Shown: positions 54,255-62,477 of the stretch, piece by piece
How positions within the stretch are numbered: the first letter of the stretch is position 1
Layout: each line of letters opens with the position of its first letter
Assembly (NCBI GenBank): GCA_010202115.1
Contig: CP047917.1
Location: forward strand, 682,001-746,000
Length of the DNA: 64,000 nt
Origin: Candidatus Saccharibacteria bacterium oral taxon 488
GTDB taxonomy: Bacteria > Patescibacteriota > Saccharimonadia > Saccharimonadales > Saccharimonadaceae
Direction: 5' to 3'
Program-made: the position numbers and the translations under genes
Notes under the pieces: generated by a model
What the model saw: the letters and a program-made list of their open reading frames with translations, nothing else
Databases searched by the model: none
Told to the model about the DNA's origin: nothing

Positions 54255-54949
54255 ATATTTCTCCTTTCAATTACCTCATTTAATTCTGCCACAAATTCCT
54301 CAAAAAAGAACGGGTCGTGAAAGAACGTCCGCGCCACGATTTGTTCAACCGCTGGTGCTAAGTCATAATCCGCCAATCGATGCGGACGAGCCCACACGAG
54401 TTCTTCGCCCGCCACAACTTCATCGGTCTCACCATAAAATACGTGCGCCAATGTCGATGATAATATCTCCCCCTCAATCAGGACGCGAATATAGCAATCA
54501 CCTGCGTGTGTCAGCGGTAGCTTATCCACCGCCAATTTCTCGCGTGCCTCCCGCTGAGCAGCGGCCAAGACCGACTCGTCATCAATGTGTAGCTTGCCAT
54601 ATGGCAGCGTCCAGGTGTCGATATGTGGCTGCTTAGTGCGTCGCTGGAGTAGCACATCGCCATTAGCATTCTGGATGACAATCATGGTAATAATTTTCGG
54701 CTGGGTACGAATTTTGAGTGATTTAATACTAACTCTATCGACATACGATAGCCCTTCCCGCCCCAGACAGTATCCATCATCCGTCTTGATGACAAATCCC
54801 CGCTTCTTCAATAGATTTAAGTGGTAGGTATAGAGATTAGTATCGACTTTTGGCAGCCGCATATCCCGAAATCGCGCATATTTCATATGCATTAACACGC
54901 CAAGGATATGCTTCTGGATGTGATGTTTGGGGATAAATTGGTCAATCAT
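54251..54949 (-). CDS. Winged-helix plus degenerate Nudix domain protein
   Basis: 232 residues. Residues 1-80 form a winged helix (LPKVDTNLYTYHLNLLKKRGFVIKTDDG). A Nudix domain starts at about 85. The box reads GKLHIDDESV..., then REAREKLAV: there is one extra residue before the first Glu, the last catalytic Glu is Lys and the Gly is Ala. Catalysis is probably impaired, so a ligand-sensing regulator is likely. Same architecture as the protein at 1596-2306. Confidence 0.78.
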   Translation of the reverse strand: MIDQFIPKHHIQKHILGVLMHMKYARFRDMRLPKVDTNLYTYHLNLLKKRGFVIKTDDGYCLGREGLSYVDRVSIKSLKIRTQPKIITMIVIQNANGDVLLQRRTKQPHIDTWTLPYGKLHIDDESVLAAAQREAREKLAVDKLPLTHAGDCYIRVLIEGEILSSTLAHVFYGETDEVVAGEELVWARPHRLADYDLAPAVEQIVARTFFHDPFFFEEFVAELNEVIERRNI

Positions 54950-55040
54950 AGTTGAGTCAAATTATACTTGCTAGAATTATGCTTGGCAAGTAAATACAAT
55001 TAATGAGTGCTATAATGCCTATTATTATCAAGGAGGAAAT

Positions 55041-56366
55041 ATGGCTAGCGAAGTAATACAAACTCAAGCTAGGGTGGATAATATCAAACCTGTGGAATTG
55101 CTAGAGGCACTACGCCAAGAAAAATATCCATCAATAGAGTCATCAAATAGTCAGGCTCTCGACACACTTCTATATGATAGGGAGCGATGGTCACTGCTGC
55201 TGAAAATGTCAAGTCTGGCAATTGAATCCTCTTGCTTGGTGGATAACTTTTCAGGCGTTGACCGCATACCTCGACGAAAAAACGGAGATCGTGAAACAGA
55301 TGTAGAACACAGTTTTCTACTGGCGACATTAGCTCCAAATCTAGCACGAATACTCTACCCTAATCTTGATATAGATCGTATCCGCCACTACAGCCTTGTT
55401 CACGACATGATAGAGATTGAGGTCGGTGATGTCGCAACATTTAACCTGTCACCAGATGAACAAGCCGAGAAAGAACGTCGCGAACAGATAGCCTTGAAAA
55501 AATTACTAAAGGAACTACCGCTACTTGAAGCCGAAGCGTTAGCGTCATATGAGAGGCAGGATACACCAGAGGCTCGTTTTGTCCGCCTCGTTGACAAACT
55601 TCTTCCGGCTGTCGTTGACATCACCGGTCAGGGTACTCGAGTTGTCGAAGAAGACTTCGGCGTCGCAAGTATTGACGAGCTTCGTAGCTCCCATGATAAG
55701 CTAGCCATTAAATGGCGAGACATGTTCCATAACGAATTCCCTGAGCTTGAACAACTCTACGCCGTCCTTGCCTATCTTTTTGAAAATAAGTATGAGCAAG
55801 AACGTCAAAGACAAAAAGAAACTCATATACCGGAACGACCAAACCAACTGAAAGAAGTTGAAAGAAAGTGGCTCATCGACCCAGATAATCTTCCTGATGG
55901 TCTAGAAAACTATCCTCATGCTGATCTTAAGCAAGGATATTTAGCAGTTAGTGGTGATGGATCCGAAACACGTATTCGTAGCTTCGGTGATGGTGAGCGG
56001 TTTGAGCTAACTGTCAAGACTGCCGGTACAGTTGTCCGCGGCGAGCAAAACATTAAGATAACTGGCGAGATGTTCAAGGCACTCTGGCCACAGACCGAAG
56101 GCAATCGCGTTGAAAAAACTAGATACTACATACCCTTCACTGACAGTAACAATAACCAGCACACGATTGAGCTTGATGTGTATGCGGGACACTTATCGGG
56201 ACTAGTCACGGCAGAGATTGAATTCAGCGGTCGCGAAACGGAGGCATCGGTTCGTGCGAATGCCTTCACACCACCAAAGTGGTTTGGTGATGACGTCAGT
56301 GAAGATAAGCGATATAAAAACCGTTCCCTTGCCTCAAAGCAACATGGTTTTATGAAGCTCGGTTAA
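55041..56366 (+). CDS. HD-domain hydrolase fused to CYTH phosphatase domain
   Basis: 441 residues. Residues about 45-250 form an HD domain of the YfbR/5'-nucleotidase type: EHSFLLAT (His about 89), YSLVHDMIE (HD 119-120) and LVDKLLP (Asp about 184). From residue about 271, a CYTH tunnel domain starts with the signature EVERK (ExExK). It continues through basic and acidic strand residues (ETRIRSF, FELTVKTAG, RVEKTRYYIPF, ELDVYAG, TAEIEFSG). CYTH enzymes bind triphosphates. The fusion suggests stepwise dephosphorylation of a nucleotide or polyphosphate. A CAAGGAGG site supports the start. Confidence 0.85.
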   Translation: MASEVIQTQARVDNIKPVELLEALRQEKYPSIESSNSQALDTLLYDRERWSLLLKMSSLAIESSCLVDNFSGVDRIPRRKNGDRETDVEHSFLLATLAPNLARILYPNLDIDRIRHYSLVHDMIEIEVGDVATFNLSPDEQAEKERREQIALKKLLKELPLLEAEALASYERQDTPEARFVRLVDKLLPAVVDITGQGTRVVEEDFGVASIDELRSSHDKLAIKWRDMFHNEFPELEQLYAVLAYLFENKYEQERQRQKETHIPERPNQLKEVERKWLIDPDNLPDGLENYPHADLKQGYLAVSGDGSETRIRSFGDGERFELTVKTAGTVVRGEQNIKITGEMFKALWPQTEGNRVEKTRYYIPFTDSNNNQHTIELDVYAGHLSGLVTAEIEFSGRETEASVRANAFTPPKWFGDDVSEDKRYKNRSLASKQHGFMKLG

Positions 56367-57018
56367 TAGATTTCCCTGCTCCCACAAACCCAATCGCTTT
56401 CCCCTCGCCAACCCAGCGCTGTTCGTAGGTTGTCATGATCCGGGCATCGCTCTCCTCGTCAAATCGCTCCGATTCGTGCAGATCAAACGTTAGCCCCCGA
56501 AGCTGCCAGCCAGCCACCACCAGCTGCTCCAAGCCCCAGCAGAAAAAGTCGTGATCATCATGCTTGAGCAGTAGCTCACCGCCCTCATCAAGCAACTTTG
56601 CATACTGCGTTAAAAAATGTGGGTGTGTTAAGCGCCTGCCGCTGGAGCGCTGGCGTGGAAACGGATCGGGAAAGGTGATCCACAACTGGCTAAGCGATCC
56701 AGCTTCACACAGCTCACCCAGCTGATCTGCTCGTGCCCGCACAAACCAGATGTTCGTGAGGCCGCACCGCTCGGCCGCGCGTGCCCCTTTTTGCAATCGA
56801 TCGGCCTTGACGTCAACCGCCAAAAACCGCTGCTCGGGATGGCGCGTCGCTAGTTCGACGCTAAACAGTCCCGTTCCAGCACCAATCTCCAGTACGTCAA
56901 TCGGCCGCGGCGTCCACTCATCATACTCAAAACAAAGCGGCGAATTGTTAAATAATGCAAATTTATACTTCTTGCGTCGCCGGGTAATGACAAATTGATT
57001 TGGATCGACAAAACTCAT
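56350..57018 (-). CDS. trmB: tRNA (guanine-46-N7)-methyltransferase
   Basis: 222 residues from ATG 57018. SAM site LEIGAGTGLFSVELA, the motif WITFPDPFPRQR with its catalytic Asp, and the helical C-terminus with HESERFDEESDARIMTTYEQR. TATAAT (minus, 57026-57031) is 7 nt before this ATG, so the longer frame is excluded. It overlaps the convergent HD-CYTH gene by 17 nt. Confidence 0.94.
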   Translation of the reverse strand: MSFVDPNQFVITRRRKKYKFALFNNSPLCFEYDEWTPRPIDVLEIGAGTGLFSVELATRHPEQRFLAVDVKADRLQKGARAAERCGLTNIWFVRARADQLGELCEAGSLSQLWITFPDPFPRQRSSGRRLTHPHFLTQYAKLLDEGGELLLKHDDHDFFCWGLEQLVVAGWQLRGLTFDLHESERFDEESDARIMTTYEQRWVGEGKAIGFVGAGKSINRAS

Positions 57019-57025
57019 ACTTTTC

Positions 57026-57033
57026 ATTATACT
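57026..57033. promoter_or_regulatory. Overlapping -10 boxes of the divergent trmB and mscS genes
   Basis: TATAAT on the minus strand (57026-57031) and TATACT on the plus strand (57028-57033) share four base pairs. Each stands 6-7 nt from its ATG, and the two starts are only 21 bp apart. RNA polymerase can occupy only one direction at a time, so the two genes should compete. Confidence 0.75.
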
Positions 57034-57039
57034 AAACTC

Positions 57040-57942
57040 ATGATGGATACGCTTATCAAACAACTGTTAAATTCGTCGCGCGTTGACGAGTGGATGATTG
57101 AGCACGGACTGGGCTGGCTGGTGAGCGAGCGGATGGTTGAGACAGTCAGCATCGTCATCGGTGCGGTTATCGTTTATTATTTTGGCCGCATGTTTATCAC
57201 CTGGACGATCCGTTACGCCATCCATTCCACTGCCAAGCACCGCTCGTGGCACCGCAAAGATATCGAAAAGCGCGAAAATACGCTGACGCAGCTGATTCGT
57301 AGTTTTTGGCGTATCACCATCATTGCCTATATCGCCGCCATGGTCGCCAGCAAGTTATTCTACTTTGACTTGTCACCACTGTTTGCCAGCGCCGGCATCA
57401 TTGGTGTGGCACTCGGATTCGGTGCACAGTCACTTGTCAAAGATTTTCTGGCTGGCATCTTTATCATCGCTGAAAATCAATATCGCGTCGGCGACATCGT
57501 TGACGTCATGGGTGCGAGCGGCACTGTCGAGCGCGTCGGTACCAGGTCAACCGTGCTCCGCGATGCTGACGGTAATGTGCACTACTTACCAAATGGTACC
57601 ATCCAGCATGTCATCAACAAAACGATGGGGTATAGCATGTCGCGCTTTACCTTGCAGCTCGATCCAAGTACCGACATCAGCCATGCCGCTGATATCATCA
57701 ACGAGACCGGTCAGCAACTGAGCAAGGAAAAGTCTTGGGACAAGAAAATTATTGAACCGCCAAAATTTGTCTCCGTCGGCGATATCACCGGCCGCTCGGT
57801 CGAATTGATCGTTGCTGGTAAGGTCCAGCCATCAGATCAATGGGCGGTTACCTCAGAGATGCGCCGCCGGCTCCTCAAAGAATTTGAAAAACAAGAAATC
57901 GAGCTAGCTGTTATCCCAACGGCGATAACGCATAAAAAGTAA
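57040..57942 (+). CDS. MscS-family mechanosensitive channel
   Basis: 300 residues. Three membrane helices, the pore helix with GVALGFGAQSLVKDFLAGIF, and the beta domain motif YRVGDIVDVMGASGTVERVGTRST. It opens under membrane tension and lets solutes out after osmotic downshift. Start 57040 is chosen from the -10 box 6 nt upstream. Confidence 0.93.
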   Translation: MMDTLIKQLLNSSRVDEWMIEHGLGWLVSERMVETVSIVIGAVIVYYFGRMFITWTIRYAIHSTAKHRSWHRKDIEKRENTLTQLIRSFWRITIIAYIAAMVASKLFYFDLSPLFASAGIIGVALGFGAQSLVKDFLAGIFIIAENQYRVGDIVDVMGASGTVERVGTRSTVLRDADGNVHYLPNGTIQHVINKTMGYSMSRFTLQLDPSTDISHAADIINETGQQLSKEKSWDKKIIEPPKFVSVGDITGRSVELIVAGKVQPSDQWAVTSEMRRRLLKEFEKQEIELAVIPTAITHKK

Positions 57943-57949
57943 TCATAAC

Positions 57950-58372
57950 TCACTCTGACGAACCGTCTTGACCCTGTGTCGTCGCACCACCCGTGCCATT
58001 ACCGCTACCATTGACGCCCAGCTGATCATCACTCAACACATTGCTAGCAAACGCCCGCGCACCGTCGGCCTTTTTTTCTTCTTGCTTGTATTTTTGCAGG
58101 AAATCATTCAATACCTTGCCCGTAACTTCGCCCTGTGCTTCAAACATATCCCGATTATGATCGTTGGAGTTATCAATCTGCGCCCGATACGGCACATAAT
58201 CCGGTCGGCTTAAATCCACTCGGAAGGCATCTGACGAATAGTATAAGTGCATCGAGATACCAACGAGCACAATCGACACCACAATTACGCTAATTACCAT
58301 CGTCAGTAATTTGTGTTGCATAGCCAGCTTGGTCAACCGGCAACTAAGTTGCTTGAGCTTATCCACGACCAC
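57950..58372 (-). CDS. Exported single-span protein
   Basis: 140 residues. Basic head, one helix (about 22-42, LLTMVISVIVVSIVLVGISM), an external domain (about 45-120) and a Gly/Ser/Thr tail. No family was recognised. It overlaps the upstream secreted-protein gene by 14 nt, so the two act together or are coexpressed. Confidence 0.65.
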   Translation of the reverse strand: MVVDKLKQLSCRLTKLAMQHKLLTMVISVIVVSIVLVGISMHLYYSSDAFRVDLSRPDYVPYRAQIDNSNDHNRDMFEAQGEVTGKVLNDFLQKYKQEEKKADGARAFASNVLSDDQLGVNGSGNGTGGATTQGQDGSSE

Positions 58373-58901
58373 CTCCGCCCGAAAGCTTCACCTTGAGCTG
58401 CTCCACCGCCACGCGGTAATCCGCCGCCAGTTTGCTCATCGTCGTCACCGATTCACTAACCTGTCGACGTGCGTCGCGCGTCTTGATCAGCTGTGCATAA
58501 AACTCGCCCGGTTTGTCGGTACAATCTGTCCTGACCAGCGCCGTCAAATTGGACTCATACTCATTGTATTGCTGAGCAAACGCCTTGCGCGCCTCTTCGT
58601 AGTCGCGAGCGATCATCACCATTCGCGAGCTGTCAACCTGCGCCAATGCCAAACGGCTATTTAGTTTGGCGATGAGATTAGTCGAGATTGTGTTGTATGC
58701 TTGGCCGGCGTTAACCCGCAGCAAGGCGTCGTTATGCTGAATCCGCTGTAATGTCGAACGAATAGACTGACACTGGCTGCGGATCAGATGGAGCGGCGGC
58801 GAACTTGGTGCAGTCTGTGCCACGGCAAGGCTTGACCACACCGTTGCGCCAGCCAAGCCAATACTGCACACAAAAAACGCGAGACTACGAAGATGTTTCA
58901 T
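58359..58901 (-). CDS. Secreted helical protein
   Basis: 180 residues. A signal peptide (about 1-29, LAFFVCSIGLAGATVWSSLAVAQ) precedes a nearly all-helical domain with two Cys (SQCQSIRS, RTDCTDKP), suited to a disulfide. Ends in GGGGRG. No family was recognised. Pair with the membrane protein at 57950. Confidence 0.7.
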   Translation of the reverse strand: MKHLRSLAFFVCSIGLAGATVWSSLAVAQTAPSSPPLHLIRSQCQSIRSTLQRIQHNDALLRVNAGQAYNTISTNLIAKLNSRLALAQVDSSRMVMIARDYEEARKAFAQQYNEYESNLTALVRTDCTDKPGEFYAQLIKTRDARRQVSESVTTMSKLAADYRVAVEQLKVKLSGGGGRG

Positions 58902-58944
58902 CTTTTTTATTATCTCGCGTTTTTGCGTTTAGGTCAAACTGCTA

Positions 58945-59220
58945 CTACGACTTCTTGAAATGTTTCTCGGTGTCGGCCTTGACCGTACGAGCGGTTCCAG
59001 TAACGACATCGCCAACTTTTTGAGCGCCGACCTTGACTGCTTCAGCGCTATCTTTGGCGGCAGCCTGGGCTTTTTTGGCAGTTTTGACAGTGGCAGTTTT
59101 TAGCTCACCAGCTTTTTTCTTGATGTCAGCGCGAGTTTCTTTGCCGCTTTTTGGTGCGGTCAAAATACCAGCCGCGAAACCAGCCGCTGCCGCGCCGAGA
59201 ACTGTTAATACTTTTTTCAT
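58945..59220 (-). CDS. YtxH-domain protein
   Basis: 91 residues. A hydrophobic start (VLTVLGAAAAGFAAGILTAP) with the family motif APKSGKETR, then a Lys/Ala-rich amphipathic helix. YtxH proteins are stress-associated in Firmicutes. Second gene of a two-gene unit. Confidence 0.85.
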   Translation of the reverse strand: MKKVLTVLGAAAAGFAAGILTAPKSGKETRADIKKKAGELKTATVKTAKKAQAAAKDSAEAVKVGAQKVGDVVTGTARTVKADTEKHFKKS

Positions 59221-59268
59221 ATATATCTCCTTGTTTGTTTTTATTAAATTGATATATGGAACAGATAA

Positions 59269-59490
59269 TTATTTTTTGCGAAAGAGTTGCACGACTTCAG
59301 TAAATAACTTTACTGGAGACAGCCACTCAGTTGCTTGCGCGATGTTAGACACCGCCGCTTCAGCCTGGTTGACGAGGCGCTTGAGCTTCGTCAGCAGTGA
59401 AATTATTACACCGAACAAGACAATAATCGTCACCGAGTGAATAATGATCACTACGGTCATCAGTATAATAACTGTTTGCATGTCTTCCAT
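59269..59490 (-). CDS. Small membrane protein, DUF948-like
   Basis: 73 residues. One long helix (about 5-33), then an amphipathic segment (LKRLVNQAEAAVSNIAQA). It lies before the YtxH gene, an order common in Firmicutes. Strong promoter upstream. Confidence 0.65.
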   Translation of the reverse strand: MEDMQTVIILMTVVIIIHSVTIIVLFGVIISLLTKLKRLVNQAEAAVSNIAQATEWLSPVKLFTEVVQLFRKK

Positions 59491-59535
59491 ACCCTTCCTT
59501 TGTTACTGTTTATGTTTGTCGTATTGACTGTGGCT

Positions 59536-59564
59536 ATGATAGCATAGGCAGTTTGAAATGTCAA
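59536..59564 (-). promoter_or_regulatory. Strong promoter of the YtxH operon
   Basis: TTGACA (59559-59564) and TATCAT (59536-59541), 17 bp apart on the minus strand. Leader about 40 nt. Confidence 0.75.
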
Positions 59565-59584
59565 TAGCTTAGCGCTCTATTCTG

Positions 59585-60355
59585 TCACTTTACAGCAATG
59601 AGACCGTCCCGTTGCAGACCATCCAGTGCCGCCGCAAATCGTGGATCGTCCTGCAACTCAGCGGTAATTCCAGCGAGCGGCTGCCCGGCAACATATCGAC
59701 GCAAAATCTCGCCCCGCATCTGGCGGAGACTACCGGTGAATTGTGATTGCTTGGTGTAATGACGACTGGCGGATAATTTGCCCTTTCCCTGAGATTTGAG
59801 CTCACTACCATAGTCCATCAGCGCCCAAAACCACTGACGCGGATTTGCCTGGTCCATCGTCTGCTCAACAACAGTCAATATGTCACGATCCGCAACTGCC
59901 GTCTGGCCCGCAAAGAAATGATTGAGATAGACGGTACGAATATTGGTCTCAATGAACGGTGTTGGCACTTGATAAGCATAGTTCATGATGGCGCCAGCGG
60001 TATTGATGCCGATGCCTGGTAACTCAACGAGGTCATCTAGCGTGGCCACCGGGGCACCAGCGACAATGGCTTGTGACGCCCGGTGAAGATACTGAGCGCG
60101 GCGGTTATAGCCCAGCCCCTGCCACGCGCGGAGCACCTCGGTCAGCTCGGCCGCTGCCAGTGACTCAATATCTGGAAATTTCGCAGTAAACTCTCCGAAC
60201 TTCGTCAAGACGCGAGCGACCTGGGTTTGCTGCAGCATTAGCTCACTCACCAGCACATAGTACAAGGTCGGCTGATCACGCCACGGCATCGGCCGGTACA
60301 GTTCGCGGCCTTTTTGGTGGATCAGCGCCTGAAAGCGAGAGTCTTTATCATTCAT
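59585..60355 (-). CDS. mutY: MutY-like adenine glycosylase without Fe-S cluster
   Basis: 256 residues. HhH-GPD fold: SELMLQQTQVARV with catalytic Glu, hairpin LPGIGINTAGAIMNYA. The Asp that aligns with MutY D138 is Glu (FIETNIRTV). After MDYGSEL the four cluster Cys are missing, and the C-terminal 8-oxoG domain is absent. It should remove A opposite 8-oxoG if active. TATACT is 7 nt before ATG 60355. Confidence 0.85.
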   Translation of the reverse strand: MNDKDSRFQALIHQKGRELYRPMPWRDQPTLYYVLVSELMLQQTQVARVLTKFGEFTAKFPDIESLAAAELTEVLRAWQGLGYNRRAQYLHRASQAIVAGAPVATLDDLVELPGIGINTAGAIMNYAYQVPTPFIETNIRTVYLNHFFAGQTAVADRDILTVVEQTMDQANPRQWFWALMDYGSELKSQGKGKLSASRHYTKQSQFTGSLRQMRGEILRRYVAGQPLAGITAELQDDPRFAAALDGLQRDGLIAVK

Positions 60356-60437
60356 TCTCCCCAGTATACCTAATTTCGAACTAGTTATCATTGCATAATC
60401 GGTCCGAACGACAGCCTGATTGAATTGCTATCCTTAC

Positions 60438-60485
60438 ATACACCAAGTGTATAGCTAGTTTGCTGTGACTATACACTTGATGTAT
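60438..60485. promoter_or_regulatory. Paired operator-like dyads before the alpha/beta hydrolase
   Basis: ATACACCAAGTGTAT (60438-60452) has perfect 6-bp arms. ATACACTTGATGTAT (60471-60485) matches its reverse complement at 14 of 15 positions. The centres are 33 bp apart, about three helical turns. The second dyad overlaps a TATAAT at 60483-60488. Confidence 0.55.
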
Positions 60486-60528
60486 AATAAGCCTTGTTTA
60501 TAATAATTTACCTAGCGAAAGGGCAATT

Positions 60529-61470
60529 GTGAGAAAAATATTCAAGGTTTTCGGAATTATCACTATCATTCTTATTATCTGCCTTGGGATTCTACTGTTA
60601 GTCATGCAATATCTCAATCAAAGTATTACCGGAGATGATGGTGTAGCGACTGGCTACGCTGATAAGCTTAGCCCTAGTGGCAACCTCGAACAACATTACA
60701 CCAAGACCGGACCCTACAAAGTAGCGCACTACATTCAAAATAATACCGATGGTTCTAAGGCCTATCGTCTCTATTACCCTGAGCGCCAGAAGTCTAACCA
60801 AACTTTTCCACTAGTTGTAATGGTAAATGGCACAGCAACACCAGCTAGCACCTATACACCGATTCTCGAGCACCTCGCCAGCTGGGGCTTCGTCGTAATC
60901 GGCAATGAGGATGGCTGGGCTGGTACTGGTGCATCGACCGCAGCTACGCTTGATGCCGCTCTGCAGTACAACACAACCCAAGAGAGTCCAGTGCGCGGGC
61001 TAATCAACACTAATAAAATTGGGATCGCTGGACATTCGCAAGGTGGCGCAGGAGCGATCAATGCCGCTACTAAGTATAGTAATAGCAATAAGTATTCTTC
61101 GCTTTACACCGCTAGCGCCGTGAGTCGTGGCACTGCTAATAATAATCAATGGACCTATGACGTCTCACGCCTCAATACAGCGGTGTTCATGATGGCAGGA
61201 ACTGGCGCTAGCGATAGTATTGCCATCAGTCCGCTCGATGACTTGAAGCATAATTTTGATGCATTACAAGGGGGCAAGCCAGGAGTCATTGCACGGCGTA
61301 AGTCAGTTGGTCATAAAGATGTGCTAGAATACGGTGATGCATATATGACCGCCTGGTTCCTATGGACACTGGCAGATGATGCCAAGGCGAAGATGGTCTT
61401 TGCTGGTGCCGACGCAGAACTACGCCATAACAGCGACTGGCAGGATGTCCAGGTACGCAATATTGAATAA
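60529..61470 (+). CDS. Membrane-anchored alpha/beta hydrolase (chlorophyllase/PET-hydrolase-like)
   Basis: 313 residues, GTG start after a GAAAGGG site. One N-terminal helix (about 5-28), then a lipase fold: oxyanion loop VVMVNGTATPAS, nucleophile elbow GHSQGG and a late His in VGHKD. The substrate is unknown; the active site faces outside. Two dyads in the promoter region suggest repressor control. Confidence 0.8.
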   Translation: MRKIFKVFGIITIILIICLGILLLVMQYLNQSITGDDGVATGYADKLSPSGNLEQHYTKTGPYKVAHYIQNNTDGSKAYRLYYPERQKSNQTFPLVVMVNGTATPASTYTPILEHLASWGFVVIGNEDGWAGTGASTAATLDAALQYNTTQESPVRGLINTNKIGIAGHSQGGAGAINAATKYSNSNKYSSLYTASAVSRGTANNNQWTYDVSRLNTAVFMMAGTGASDSIAISPLDDLKHNFDALQGGKPGVIARRKSVGHKDVLEYGDAYMTAWFLWTLADDAKAKMVFAGADAELRHNSDWQDVQVRNIE

Positions 61471-61512
61471 TTATTCTGTTTATCGCACCATGTATGGTAC
61501 ACTGGTATGGCT

Positions 61513-62046
61513 ATGAAAATATTTTTTAGACGATACATTTCAGAATTTGTGTACGGTGCAGTTGACGGCACAGTCACAACCTTTGCCGTCGTGGCAGCAT
61601 CGGCTGGAGCAGGAATTTCCAGCGCAGTTATCCTCATTTTGGGTATTGCAAATTTAATTGCTGACGGATTTTCAATGGGTTCCAGCGCTTACCTGGCAGC
61701 CAGCGCTGAACACGAAGAATCAGCCCGCGATACTCAAAAGCGAGCCTCTCCAAAAATTATTGGTGCGGTTACCTTTTTAGCCTTCGTCGTAGTCGGTAGC
61801 GTACCGGTATTGCCCTACCTGGTCGACGTCATTGCAAGCTCAAAAGCACCAGGCACCACCCTATTTCACGTCAGCTCCGCACTGACGGCGGTCACGTTCC
61901 TAGCAATTGGCTTTACCAAGGGTAAAGTCGGCAAGCAGTCACCATGGCGAGAAGCAATCATCACCCTGCTCCTCGGCGCAGTCGCCGCTGGACTGGCGTA
62001 CTTTGCGGGCGATATATTGGCAGCGTGGCTAGGTGTTCAGCTGTAG
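61513..62046 (+). CDS. VIT/CCC1-family metal transporter-like membrane protein
   Basis: 177 residues. Family motif EFVYGAVDGTVTTFAVVAA with the metal-linked Asp, NLIADGFSMGSSAYLA, and about five helices. Relatives move Fe(II) or Mn(II). TACACT at 61498-61503 is 9 nt before ATG 61513; the ATG at 61507 is only 3 nt away and less likely. It overlaps the convergent Nudix gene by 10 nt. Confidence 0.85.
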   Translation: MKIFFRRYISEFVYGAVDGTVTTFAVVAASAGAGISSAVILILGIANLIADGFSMGSSAYLAASAEHEESARDTQKRASPKIIGAVTFLAFVVVGSVPVLPYLVDVIASSKAPGTTLFHVSSALTAVTFLAIGFTKGKVGKQSPWREAIITLLLGAVAAGLAYFAGDILAAWLGVQL

Positions 62047-62459
62047 CCTCGAGGCCACCACTTCAGCAAAAAATCCCGATAACCCGACGCAAGCTTGTCA
62101 GTAGCTTCAACTTCTGTCCGCGTCAACCAGACTGGTCGTTCCTCACCGCCATCACACGCTCGGTCCGGTAGTTTAATGTTACCGTCAACCGTGGCCGTGT
62201 AGCCAAGAATAATTTTATGGTCTTTGACGGTACTGCCCTGCGGATCGCGCACATAAAAATCAGCTGGAGTCGCATCGATTGTGATACCCAGCTCCTCGCG
62301 CAGCTCTCGCCTCAATGCCACGTCAGGCGTTTCACCAGCGTCAATATGCCCGCCCGGCAAGCCAAAGCCATCATCGCGTGGATAATACATCATTAGCGCA
62401 CACTCACCATCACTACTATACAGCGCTACTTTTACACTAACTTCGTGTCGATCATACAT
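62037..62459 (-). CDS. Nudix hydrolase
   Basis: 140 residues. The Nudix box runs from GGHIDAGETPDVALRRE to LREELGI and is complete. MutT-like size. Starts at MYDRHEVSVK; the TATAAT upstream overlaps the first ATG, so the exact start is unsure. Confidence 0.85.
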   Translation of the reverse strand: MYDRHEVSVKVALYSSDGECALMMYYPRDDGFGLPGGHIDAGETPDVALRRELREELGITIDATPADFYVRDPQGSTVKDHKIILGYTATVDGNIKLPDRACDGGEERPVWLTRTEVEATDKLASGYRDFLLKWWPRGYS

Positions 62460-62477
62460 TATATATCAAAACTTAAT

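Noticed and set aside
53872-54636. 254-residue plus-strand reading frame
   Set aside because: It lies antisense to the MazG and winged-helix-Nudix genes, which have clear motifs; the composition is that of a shadow frame.
61507-61512. ATG at 61507 as start of the VIT-family gene
   Set aside because: It lies only 3 nt after the -10 box, so it would precede the expected transcription start; ATG 61513 fits better.
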